Assembly: GCA_034638255.1 (NCBI GenBank)
Contig: JAWPGT010000132.1
Span: forward strand, 1 to 45,460
Source: Coprinus comatus
Taxonomy: Eukaryota; Basidiomycota; Agaricomycetes; Agaricales; Agaricaceae
Length of the DNA: 45,460 nt
Reading direction: 5' to 3'
Shown here one piece after another: positions 1 through 10,382 of the stretch; the first letter of the stretch is position 1, and every line of letters starts with the position of its first letter. A model generated the notes under the pieces. That model saw only the letters and a program-made list of their open reading frames with translations, was not told the DNA's origin and did not search any database. The position numbers and the translations under genes were made by a program.

Positions 1-622
1 GCGTTGTTTCACTGGGGTGGCCAGTAGCAAGTCCCAACCTACAGGCTGTACGGCCATTGATTTGTCCAGATCATGTGTGCCTGGCTTCTGAGCCGACTTG
101 TGCACCTGGCTTCTACCCTATTCACTTTACAAGCCCAAATCCCGACTGTTGGGTATGTTGCTACTTTCTCGGAGGAGAGGAATCGTAAACAGAGTGCGAA
201 GTATACGTGCCGTTCTAGTGTTATCAGAAGGTCATTTTTAAATTACGAGCATGAAGTTGTGGTTGTGCAAATGGAAGTCTGTCCCCTTCAATTCCTGTTG
301 TGAGGCCCGTATCATGAGAGAATGCCCTGCGGTCTGGGGTTAGTAGGGTAGGCTTTCAACTTGAACAAGACTTCACCACACATTCACTATCCAAGGAAGG
401 ATTCTAGCGTGATGTGTGGTGTATGCGAGTTTGACTTTCACATCAACTTTCAGCTTAGTGTGTGACAAGGTTCCACAGTTTTGTAATATAAACATCCAGT
501 TGAACTTGAGATGATATATCCATACTATACGGGTATTAGAGGACTGATATGATATGTTTTTAGTAGTCATATAGTCATATTAACGCACTCACTAAGTCAG
601 GCTTATTCGAGTTCCAAAATTC
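1..622. other. Non-coding flank
   Basis: I see no convincing gene here. The only longish frame (73-303, plus) has no recognisable domain, splice signals or codon pattern. The stretch is probably the 3' flank of the minus-strand gene that ends at 623. Confidence 0.5.
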
Positions 623-1742
623 CTACCACCTATCACTATCTGTATCTGTGCCAAACTTATCCTCAAATTTTTTGTATGTGTCATTTCCGACCACCCCAAA
701 AACGACTCTATCAAAAGAATTGGAAAATCTCGCATTATCCCCTACTAATAGCTCCGCCCAAAGATCAACGACCATATCCACCTTATTCCTGAACACACCT
801 GTTCCGAAGCTGCCTAGAACAATATTTTTTACTCCTTGAATCTCAAACAACTTCAATATTCTCGCCATACGCTCTTTCATAACAACCTTTATCTTTCCTT
901 CCATCTCTCCCACAGTATCCTCCCCACCTGCACCTGTTTCCATTTTGGTTATGCGTTGTTGGAGCTTCGAGCGTACCACTCCCGCATTAACCGCCGGAGA
1001 TGTCAAGACATCTATGTCATATGGCTCTATCCATTCTCCTTGATCATTCCGGAACACGAGTACCGAAGGACTGTAGATCATGGCATGTGAGTAGTATGCA
1101 TCATTTCTTGGTGTCATGATTCGATGATTATAGCCATAAAACTTCCGTCCTGTTGTAGATGTCAAACTGTGATAAAGTGTCGAGGAACGTGCGATTGATT
1201 CTTCCTATCAAATTTTCAATTAGAGTTATTGTGGAATTTGGTGATAGATACCTGCGCTGAGGATCCTGACAAGAATCCACCTCCCGGGTTCTTTGCAGAT
1301 GCAAAATTAAGTACACCAATAGCATGTGAACGATTTGGTATATCACTTTCTGGAGTCGCTTTGTCAAGTATCCCTAAAAGTAAAAGTGCTGCTTCTAAAG
1401 ATGTTTTTTCCACCGCCCATATCCTCGTACGTGTATTAACTCCAGGGGGAATCTTATCATCTCTCCAAGAAGATAAATCCGAAGAATCGTGTGCATAAAA
1501 GCTCGTTTGTTCCTTCAACTTATTAACACTGTCCTTAAGATCGAAGGTCTTGCTAGGAGTTATAGAATCTGCTTCTCCTAGGGCGCTTGGAAGTATGTAA
1601 GAGCCTGCGTCAATTGCTTTGAGACTTTCATCGGCAATACGAGCGAGTTCACCCCGTGTGAGTCTTGTTTGATTCTGTTAAAATACTGATTATTGGGATC
1701 CGATAGAAACGGATATACATATCGATGTAAGCTCACAGTCAT
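623..1742 (-). CDS. Microbial-type poly(ADP-ribose) glycohydrolase, 3 exons
   Basis: This is a macrodomain-fold enzyme of the microbial-type PARG family, expected to hydrolyse ADP-ribose polymers to ADP-ribose. Proposed exons are 1742-1737 (ATGACT only), 1674-1252 and 1204-623, all joined in phase 0, giving 336 aa. The N-terminal helix has the family pattern GELARIADESLKAI. The signature loop NPGGGFLSGSSAQ (about residues 131-143) ends exactly at the second donor, and the next exon opens with EESIARSS. Splicing therefore restores the catalytic GGG-x7-QEE motif, with Glu144/Glu145 as the catalytic pair. The C-terminal half contains the YSHAMIYSP and VLGSFGTGVFRN blocks usual in this family. 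The 47-nt second intron is certain because it sits inside the motif. The two-codon first exon is the weakest part, and translation could start in another upstream exon. Nothing appears broken. Confidence 0.9.
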
Positions 1743-3268
1743 TCTGGCCACTGATACCCTGATCCCCTGCCTTCCTATGATGGAGAGGTTCAAACATTTA
1801 TGATCGTCACCAGGTCGTGACTTGTTCGGCCCATCAGAATATGTTTGATCTGAGGTTACCAAACGGTCGTGACGTCATATCTAATTCCTTTGGTCAGAAA
1901 GAATGAGAACATCCTGGAAACTCAGAAAATACTTGATAGCAAGTAAATATAATTATGTTGTGGCACTCCGACAGAGTATGAAGGCGCCTAATACTATGTG
2001 AAGCTTGCAAAATTCTATGCTTACTACTACGACCTTAGCATTAAATCGCGACCACTCCTTTTCGGAACTTGAAACAGATATATGTCTTAGATCGCCGTCA
2101 AGTCGTATACCACGTAGGTCAGTATGTACATTACTAACCACGAGCCTCTATCATTTGAAGCTACTATCGGGGGTAGTTCCGAAAAGTATGGAGTATTAAG
2201 CAGCATCCAAATCCATTCAGAGGCATTTCATCCAGGTTTTATGCCGAGTCCGAGACAGCGAGTTATTTTTGGTACTTGATTATTACAGAATTAACAACAT
2301 CATCACGTCGGCCTATCTGAGACTATCTGAGAGAGAAGTATTAGAATATGCTAGACAAGGCTTGAATACTCCGAGGGTTACGACATATATACAACATAAC
2401 CCACAATCATGGACATCAAGTTCTGACCCGGGCTAACTGTGTTCGAACCCGACTCTTTCTACTTGGTACATGTGATGTCAACAATTCTAACAGTACCTCT
2501 CACATTGGCTAGCCACTCCACAAAACGTTGTATCAAAGGGGAACGATGTAGAAAATGGTGATCTTATTCAGCGAGAATTACATATATGGTGTGACTCGCC
2601 TTCATGGACATGGGTAATTTCCAACGCCCAACGTTCAACGAGGAACTGCTATTGTGAATATTTTTACATTTCTGGTTTCAGCCCAAGTCCAAAATTAGCG
2701 ACAATGTCTATTTAAAAGGACAAACTCCATCACTAACATAAATCCATAATGTATTATCCTTCGTAATCGCACCGAAAATCAGCGAGTGAAAGATGGTCTC
2801 ACCCGGTGAGTGTGAAACAAACTTGAAGCTTCATAGTAATTAAAACTCAAAAATATGTTGAAAAAACAAACGACTAAGCTCTCTCTTTTCCATTTAGTTG
2901 TAATTGTATATCTGATACTAATTCTCCTCAATATACCAATGTTTCTAGTGTGCTTATACCCATGGGATCGTCATCTTATCAATCTAGTCAGGTTAGAACG
3001 GAAACAAAACTTAAGCTCCATATGTTGACTCATCGGACATAGTGCGCCCGACACAGGACGAAACGTTCAGAACTTGAAACCAATAATAAACCTGGTCCAG
3101 CGAGAAGGAGAAGGGAGAAAAACGTGCCGAACTTGAAGCAGTTGTTAGTATAAAAGGACTAATGGTTCAGAGGTTCTTCCTACATTACACTCACACTCGT
3201 AACTGCGTGGGTACTTCTTCTTCTCGTGAATACTCGTCAACTTACCGCATTACTTGACAGAATACACC
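1743..3268. other. Intergenic region with the promoter of the small secreted-protein gene
   Basis: No gene is supported in this 1.5-kb AT-rich stretch. A TATA-like run at about 2709 precedes only a very short frame. The last 120 bp form the 5' leader of the peptide gene at 3269. Confidence 0.45.
3149..3155 (+). promoter_or_regulatory. TATA box of the small secreted-protein gene
   Basis: TATAAAA lies 114 bp upstream of the ATG at 3269. That spacing would give a transcript starting about 30 bp downstream, with an 80-90 nt pyrimidine-rich leader. Confidence 0.55.
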
Positions 3269-3427
3269 ATGAAATTCACCACCAAGTTGTCCAGTGCATT
3301 GACTATGGCTATTTTGGCTACCGTAGCTATTGCAGCACCTGTAGCCGAACCACAAATTCCTTGCCCAACTAATTGGCCATCACATGCTGGAATTGGTCCT
3401 GTTTGCACTCCGACTAGTAGCCCTTGA
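3269..3427 (+). CDS. Small secreted protein (52 aa)
   Basis: An intronless 52-codon frame encodes a textbook signal peptide: basic start MKFTTK, a hydrophobic core (LTMAILATVAIA) and a likely cleavage site around AIAA/P at residues 21-25. The mature part is only about 28-31 residues, rich in Pro, Thr and Ser, with two cysteines (IPCPT and PVCTP) that could form one disulfide. A TATA box sits 114 bp upstream. There is no CAAX box, so it is not a typical basidiomycete pheromone precursor, and no Kex2 Lys-Arg site is visible. It could be a secreted effector-like or signalling peptide. I do not recognise a family. The short length makes the call depend on the signal peptide and promoter. Confidence 0.6.
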   Translation: MKFTTKLSSALTMAILATVAIAAPVAEPQIPCPTNWPSHAGIGPVCTPTSSP

Positions 3428-4558
3428 AGCGTGATCTCTAGCTTCCCAGGGAGTAGCATGTGGATGTATTATCATCTCCAAATACATGGGGTGCAGATTG
3501 AAATTGTATTAATAATAATTTGAAAGCACCTACACTGAATTATTACTTGTGAACAGATCCGTCGTCATGTCTATGTTCCCTCTGTATACCTTACTACTAA
3601 TCATTAACTAGTTTCTGCCTAGTTCCTGGGAGTTCATTCTGACAGTAGTGTGGTAATATGCTATATTGGATTTTGTAGTTCAACGTTCAACGCTTCAACT
3701 GACCAGCCAACTATCATTCAACAGTTCTTGTACACTATGTCATAAGCTGGGATCCCAAGTCAAACATCTACGCATAACTGGAGCAATACCTGGAATAGCA
3801 TTTTCATTCACTTCAAGGTCCCCCAGATAATGTTCGAGTGGTATGGGTTCGTAACCGCAGTTTACTTAAAGAAGCGTAGCAATAAAGGAGGCGTTAAGCC
3901 CGGAGCTTTATCATAACAAATTGATAGGGGTTGTATTCACCTTTTCTCATCAAAATTGTTATTTTTACCTCCACATGCTTGGAGAAATTCAACCGGGAAT
4001 GGCCCAAATGGCTTTTCTATATATTTGTGAATGGAGTTCATTTGAGCAAATTTAAGTATCTTGATTAAAGGTTCGACGTTCGGTAAGAAGATCAAACAAC
4101 TTGGGATAAATTTAGCATCTCGAGATGCAAAACGTACAAGGCATCCAACTGTCCAAATACGGTGGGCTGTGCAATAGTAGAATTGTAGTGATTCCTAAAC
4201 CATTCAACTTCAAAAATATACGATAGGATGCGAAACGACTACCGGCGAATCGGTTAGAAACAGTGCTGGTATGGTGACTTTGAAAACAGTAGGTTAACGG
4301 TTCGTTCAACTAAGTAATACAGTATACCATTATCCCTCAAAGTCTTGCAGATGTATTAGGTGCCGATGGAAATTATATAACAATGTTTGGAATATCTACC
4401 TGACAACAAATACAGGTCTCGACTGAACAGCAACAATATAATCGTCACATGTCCAAGAAATGTAAGCAATTTTTAAGTCCTTTTTACTGACTGTCTCCAG
4501 GAATAGTCAGTCCAAATCATCAGAAAAAGAAAAATTACAAATTCTCGTCCCTCGACCT
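3428..4558. other. Intergenic, no gene seen
   Basis: About 1.1 kb of AT-rich sequence between the peptide gene and the 3' end of the minus-strand Cys-rich gene. No frame with coding character, no RNA gene and no transposon ends were recognised. Confidence 0.5.
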
Positions 4559-5556
4559 TTATTCGAAGCTGGTTCTTCTTCCTGGACGTAGTTGTGTAAG
4601 TAGTTCCAATGACGCGGCATCATTGGCACTGGGTGTTCTTCCATGTCCCGGGGTTAACGAAAGTGGGAGTCCAGCCTGTTGAGCTGATCCTTCACGTCGA
4701 TGTTCCCTTTCACTTGTATTTGGTTTTTGTTGGGCGGATCCGTCACGCCGATGTTCCCTTTCATTAACCGGTCGTTGTTGAGGATATCCTTCAGGTCGAA
4801 GCTTTTCATCACTAGTTGGTCGTGGTCTTTGTTTTTCCCTTTCACTACGTCTCCGTGGCTCAACATCACTATCAAGAGGTCTCTCTGATTCCCGATTCCT
4901 CTCACGTCTAGCCTCTCTCGCATCACTACTCCTTTCTCCATCTCTTGCATCCCTTTGAGTCCTAGCCTCTCTTTGATCTGCACTCCCATTCCTAGAACGT
5001 TCCGTAGAGTTGGAGTTTTCAGGTTGATAAGGTGGTAATACATCAGGTACCGGTCTTCTGTTATTGTTGTTATTATCGTTTGTCGGATAAGCAATATCCA
5101 TTCGAGCAACGGGTTCAGGTTGAGTTAAATAACGAGCCATAGCGTAATCTTGTCTTCCACCTGATGTAGGTATAGGTTGTGTTCCATCCGATTCACGATT
5201 ATATGAATTACGAGCTGCAGAAGCGTTTGCATGGCTTTCTTGAATTATTTCTTCAATGTATTCGTCGTCGAATTTGTTTCTGCTTCTTTTTCCAAAACAG
5301 CAAGGACAACCTGTAAAATTGAGAGAAAAAAAACATGGTGTTTAATTATTATTATTGTTAGAACTTCTTTTGGAGTTGTTGTACGCACAGCCGGGTGTAG
5401 CTGGGGTTCCGGTGCTACATAAAGCTTTAAGTTATTATAAAACGTATTAGATATATTGTTTCCTAATTCATTTCTCTCTTTTCCAATCAACGAAGTTCTG
5501 TACTCACAAAAGATTGAACAAAAACAACAACATATCATACAACAGTCATCCGACAT
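4559..5556 (-). CDS. Cysteine-rich N-terminus plus long charged disordered tail, unknown function
   Basis: Proposed exons are 5556-5508, a 36-nt microexon 5424-5389, and 5310-4559, giving 278 aa. All three junctions are phase 1. Exon 1 encodes a striking cysteine block (MSDDCCMICCCFCSIF). The microexon would add SLCSTGTPATPG, and exon 3 opens with CCPCCFGK before an acidic patch (FDDEYIEEI). Such a cluster next to basic residues fits multiple S-palmitoylation or metal binding at a membrane. The rest is low complexity: an Asn run, then Arg/Glu/Ser-rich repeats with two near-identical NEREHRRDGSAQQ-type segments, predicted disordered. If the microexon is skipped the frame is kept, so a 266-aa isoform is possible. 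The gene is flanked by intergenic DNA on both sides. The family is not recognised. Confidence 0.65.
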
Positions 5557-6325
5557 ATTTGCAAGTTAGGAACGTAATCTCGGAAGAAGAAGAGAGATGT
5601 AATGAGCGATGGTTACGTGAGGATGAGAAAGAGAGAGAAAGGTCAAAGAGGTCGAATAAGCCTAGAAAACTACTGCCGGAGGCGTCTTCCTAGGCAAAAG
5701 AGGTTTTGGTAAGAAAGAAAGAGGTTATAAAGTGCCAAGATGCACGCGTTTGTTGGGTGGTAAGGGAAAAACGTTCTCGGGTCTGTCGGGCTATCATCAC
5801 CGTCCTGTGCATTTGTATCTGATATGTAAGAAAGATCTCACGACTCACAGATGTTACAGTATAAACAGGTGTGAACTTCCCTTGATAGTTGATATCTTAA
5901 CTTTAAGAGCGAGGAAGGCAACTTAGGCAACACAAAACAGGAGTTACTACCGAAGGCAGTGTTAGTCGTTGTTAGAGGAGATCATTGTTTTTGGCCATAC
6001 TATCGATGTCATAGATATGTAAAAACTGCTAAAGAAATTCTCATTCCTCAGTCAATTCTCAGTAATATATTTTAGGAGCTTGTATATGGATCGGCGCATC
6101 AAGTGTCTATCTATCTATGAAATAATTAGAGGAATAGACCTACATTTCTTGTTGCCATGAGCTTGCCGGTGCCAAAAGTGCCAAAAAGTCATGGAAGTGC
6201 AAAAACGTGACACCCATTCGTGAACTCCGACAGGCGAGTGTTACTGATGGTATCAAACTATCATTGCCTCTCAACCTCAGTCTCAGAACGTCTTGTACTA
6301 TTTATGAGCAATATGGTGAGTAGCT
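5557..6325. other. Spacer between Cys-rich gene and pogo transposase
   Basis: It holds the presumed promoter of the Cys-rich gene (purine-rich 5580-5720) and the 3' side of the pogo unit. No gene is supported. I could not find a convincing left terminal inverted repeat for the transposon. Confidence 0.4.
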
Positions 6326-8766
6326 TTATTGAGACCGTCTAGTCTGATTATAATTATTGTACAAGTTTATCTGTTCAACCGGTGTCTGGAATGGTACGTT
6401 GTAATTTTGAGCCCAGTGCCCATGATTTATGGTGTTGTAATAGTAGTGCTGCGAGTTGTTGATTGCGAAAGGTGGTCTGAGTAGTTGTGGCTGTTGAGGT
6501 GCTAAGGTTGGGTTGGGCACTAATTCTTCAAGTGAGTTTCTACTATTACTTGGTATAGGAGGGATGTTCTCATTGTTTCGGGGCCTTCGTTGTTGAAACA
6601 ATCCTTTGTAGTGATTTTCATGTTGCTTGTTTGGATGGTGTTCGAAATGTTCAGTAATAATGGACAGAATTTCAGGTTTCTTTAACCCATTAATTTCAAG
6701 ACCCAAGTCAAGTGCAATATCCTGAAGCTCGGGTTTGTTCTTGGAGTTTAACGAACCAATGTAAGCAAAATCAGGTCCACGTGTTTGCCGGACCCGAACT
6801 CTCTCTGCTTCCTGAGCAAGACGTTGATTTTGCCTTTCAGATTTTTTCTGCAGTTTCTCAGCACGTTGGGCCTCTTGCGCACGTGCTAACCGTAACCCTT
6901 CCCCAGATGTTAAAGATCGGGCATTCACATTTAATTTTTGTGATCGGCGTTGGCTGGTACGGGTGTTGAGTTTTTGTTTGTAGTTTGCGATTTCCTCCAG
7001 TGCTAATGCGCAATGTGCTTTTGCTTCTGTTAGTTCATCTTGAATCATGACAATGTGAGTTGATAGTTCTTCAACTTGGTCACGAAATGATTTTGCTTTG
7101 TTCGTTGCATGATTCCTTGGTTTTGATGGTCTGGCAGGCTTGGTAGTTTGTACTTCTGAATGATGCCGACAAACAGAAGTTACTAATTCATCCATTGAAC
7201 CCATCAAATTATACAAATCTTCAGGAAGTGGAGCCAATCGACTATCCTGTTCATTGTTATCAACTTCAATCCCATTAGGTTCATCTCCATCATCATTGTC
7301 TTCATCATTTGAGTCTAATTCCTCGTCAGAATGATTAGAGCATAAGTCTTTGGCTGGTACTAGTAGGAAGTTGTTAGAGTTGGAGTTGGAGAAAGAGGGG
7401 GGTAATGAGCTTGTGTTAGACTCAGAGATATGCTCAGGTTCGGAGTTGGGATTGGGATTGGAGTTGGAGTCAGATATGGGGAAGGAAGATGGAACATGCC
7501 CAATTGTAGTTGAAGTTCTGTAGCTAGGAGCAAAATCATCTTCGGTGAAGATTTTGTAATCAACTGGCCAAATTCCACTCTTTTTAAAAGCACTTTGGAT
7601 TGTTGTTGGTTTGAATGTTTCGACCCGAATTTTCATATATTCGTGAACAAAATCCTCCCGAGGCATACCCGCTTGATTAACATTATTGATAATAAAATCA
7701 CAACGAGCTGCCCAGGCACGTGAAAAGGGGCCAAAAATGCCAACATCCAATGGTTGCAGCTTGTGGGTGGTGTGAGGGGGTAGACAATAAATTATAATGC
7801 CTTTAGAAAATGCAAGTTCAATCATTGGAGCCCTTTCATGAGATCCATGCCCATCAAGAATAAGAAGGATGGGTTTACTCGAAGTATTGCGTAAAGTTGA
7901 TTGAGGAATAAATGTATTTTTGAACCACTGGAGGCATAGATATTCATTGGTCCACCCATTTTCTGATATGTTTATACTTATAACAAAGTTAATAATCTAA
8001 GACACAGTTCAAACGTAGTAATCATTGCTCACCTGATACCATCATTAAATGAAAACCATTTTGTACAGAATTCCTTCCCTTGAAACACAAACCCTGGAAA
8101 AATATCACTTGAGCCATCTGCGCAGGCACACTCAATGATTGTAACCAGCTCTAAGTTCTCGCTCCGCTGGCGGTAGCAAGTGCGGTTTGTTCGAGGTACC
8201 AAGAATTTTCGACCATGTAGTTTTCGACCTCCACCCCGTTGACATCCCTTTTCATCCATGTTATAGACATTCTCGATTGGAATCTGATATGTCTCTATAA
8301 TTGCACTCAACAGTGCACAATGATGAGAGACTACAGGTCGGTTAAAAGCTCGGCTACGCTTTGGATCAAGTCCGGAAGGCCTTCCAAGTGTGATATCAGG
8401 CCATCGAGATAGAAATGACTGGACCCAACCTTTACTAGGCAATTTGCCACATATAGACTGGGCCTTTTGACGAAGTGAATTTTTGTCCATTGGATTTCCA
8501 GTATGTGAGTTGAATACAAGCCATTGGCTTAGCACCAGCTCCTGTTGAGGTGAAAGAAGTTGTTGACTTTCATGGGCATAGCAGCGAGGCTTTGTCCCTA
8601 GAAAGCGGCGACGAAGAAGGGAATAGCCAAGATTAATTCCTTCCTTCTTTTCAATATCAGCAATAACCTTCAAATAAGGTGGTTTTCCCCCAGGAGTGGT
8701 AAGTTCCTTTAATTGCAAACAGGCTTCATTGAGAAGCTTGTTTTTCTTGAGCTCGCTAGATTTCAT
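6326..8766 (-). CDS. Pogo-family DDE transposase with C-terminal SAP-like motif
   Basis: Exons 8766-8040 and 7962-6326 (intron GTATCA...ATCAG, phase 1) encode 787 aa. The N-terminal third has helix-turn-helix character (Tc5/CENP-B type, around KGWVQSFLSRWPDI). The DDE_1 catalytic core shows NMDEKG (Asp171), LLILDGHGSH (Asp279) and KLQPLDVGIFGPF (Asp315), a DD35D arrangement typical of pogo/Fot1. The choice of donor is set by protein continuity into ENGWTNEYL. The C-terminal half is unusually long: Ser/Asn- and Asp-rich linkers, a coiled coil and a segment around residues 640-680 (NKPELQDIALDLGL...) with the spacing of a SAP DNA-binding motif. The frame is open across both exons, so the protein may be functional or domesticated. 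I could not define its terminal repeats. Confidence 0.85.
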
Positions 8767-9442
8767 TGATTGTTTTGTTGTATACAAATGTTGAGCACTG
8801 AGTTTGAGAGGAATAATATGGGTTCATTCATGGTAAGGTAATATATGGTATTTAAGCATAGGTACTTCGTCTTTGCGAGACAATGGCAGTGGCAATCTCA
8901 TAGTATCTCACTGGCATTGTGATCTATATCACAATGGCGAACAATTGATGAGATCACAAGCATCAGTGGAGTTTGAATGTGATTGATGGTGTCTTCTCAA
9001 TCTCTTGTCACGCTCATTGTTCAGCCTCAATATCTAAGCTCACAAACTTATTATTCGTAATATAATGGCTGTACTATACAAAGAATAAGCAAACGCACTC
9101 GAATATGTCTTTTTTTAGCCTTACAATGGCCTGTATTATGTCGATAAATTGGGAATACTCCTCAAAAAAGTGCTTTTCATCCAAAACATGAGCATTCCTC
9201 AAGGTGTAGAAAGGCTTCCCCTGCCCCAAATCTGAAAAAAAATATACTGTAGTACTCACCTACTTCATCGCTATTTATTCCACTACTTTATTTGAAGAAA
9301 TATGCGAAACTGAGTACCCCATCAGCATTTTTACACTACTATGTCACTTTACATTGCATTGTCATCAATAGTAAAGCCTAGTGATGACAGACAGAGTGAT
9401 GGTAACATAGAGATGTGTCATCACAACTTACAATTAAATATA
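8767..9442. other. AT-rich spacer upstream of pogo transposase
   Basis: No gene seen. It would include the transposase promoter and possibly the missing right end of that transposon. Several GTGATG/CATCAC-type short repeats near 9360-9430 resemble the adjacent MITE subterminal sequence. Confidence 0.35.
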
Positions 9443-10086
9443 CAGTGATGGATCAGTCATCGTGACAACAAAAATGGATTCATTCATTTGTAGTGAAATA
9501 AAACAGCAGCATGTAAAAAAAATGTCATCAATCTGTAGCTAAATACTTAAAGTGTAAGAATGTATAATTTTTTGAGCCTTTATAAGACTACAGAAAGAAA
9601 AATTGAACAAGTTCTTTGAGAGGCCAAAATCATACCTAGATCAATCGCCGTGACACGATGACACATCACTAATTACCGTAGTAAGCTGTACTAAGGCTAC
9701 CCACCTGGCCAACAAAAATTAATTTACTAAATACAATCTTGTCTACAATATTCTAATTTTTATACAGGGGTAGTAACAACATTCTTGACTGATAATTAAG
9801 CTCAATTTTAGGATTGTTGTGTTGTTCATAGCTTCTCAGTTGTCCAATCCATTTTTGAGAGCCATCAATTTTGATAGATTTTGATAATTTTCCCCACATT
9901 TTTCGCAAATTTCTTACTCTGTTATGCCTAAAATCAAAATCCAGTGTAATAGTAAGATGTATATTGGATATCTGAATATTATTCTACAATTTTGCATTAC
10001 TTGGATAAGATTTTGCACAGGAGGAGCAGAATTATGTTTCCAGTGTCATGTTGAGTGATCGTGTCACAGTGACTGATCCATGACTG
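9443..10086. mobile_element. Non-autonomous TA-flanked MITE (644 bp)
   Basis: Imperfect 25-bp terminal inverted repeats lie at 9443-9467 and 10062-10086 (three mismatches; both begin CAGT and share ATGGATCAGTCA). The element is flanked by TA on each side (9441-9442, 10087-10088). No coding frame lies inside. TA duplication plus CAGT termini are typical of pogo/Tc1-mariner derivatives, so it could be mobilised by a pogo transposase such as the one at 6326-8766. That link is inference. Confidence 0.65.
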
Positions 10087-10156
10087 TATTGAATTTTATC
10101 GAATTCTCGAAATCATTGGTTGATGTCGATGACTCAATTGGGTGTGTCAGGACCCT

Positions 10157-10169
10157 GGACAATTGCCTA
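10157..10169 (+). repeat. Left TIR of X, outer part
   Basis: First 13 bases of the X terminal repeat. It continues at 13375 after the Tc1-type insertion and its duplicated TA. Confidence 0.55.
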
Positions 10170-10207
10170 TGGTGCAGAGCACTTAGTCACCAACTATTTT
10201 GTACAAC
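10170..10207 (+). repeat. Left TIR of Tc1-type element
   Basis: 38 bp, one mismatch to the reverse complement of 13335-13372. Confidence 0.92.
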
Positions 10208-10382
10208 TCATTTAGCACATCCACAACTTAATATTTTTCTTATCCCTCTAACCAAATAGCTTAGATTAGCGATATGAAGCATTTGGTTAGACAGATTTTT
10301 GATATCTTCAAAATTGAGGGAGATAAAAAAGTGATACATTTGAGATTTCGCCGCATTACTATATATGGGATGGATTACTATA

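Noticed and set aside
73..303. 76-codon frame at the left edge
   Set aside because: No domain, no splice or promoter context, composition like the surrounding spacer.
2709..2830. Possible second TATA-driven peptide gene upstream of 3269
   Set aside because: A TATA-like run is present but the following frame ends after about fifteen codons and shows no signal peptide.
3250..3459. 69-codon minus-strand frame over the secreted-peptide gene
   Set aside because: The plus strand has the signal peptide and TATA box; the minus frame looks like a shadow of it.
5851..9250. TACAGTATA near 5849 and its complement near 9245 as pogo terminal repeats
   Set aside because: Only about seven matching bases, easily chance in AT-rich DNA.
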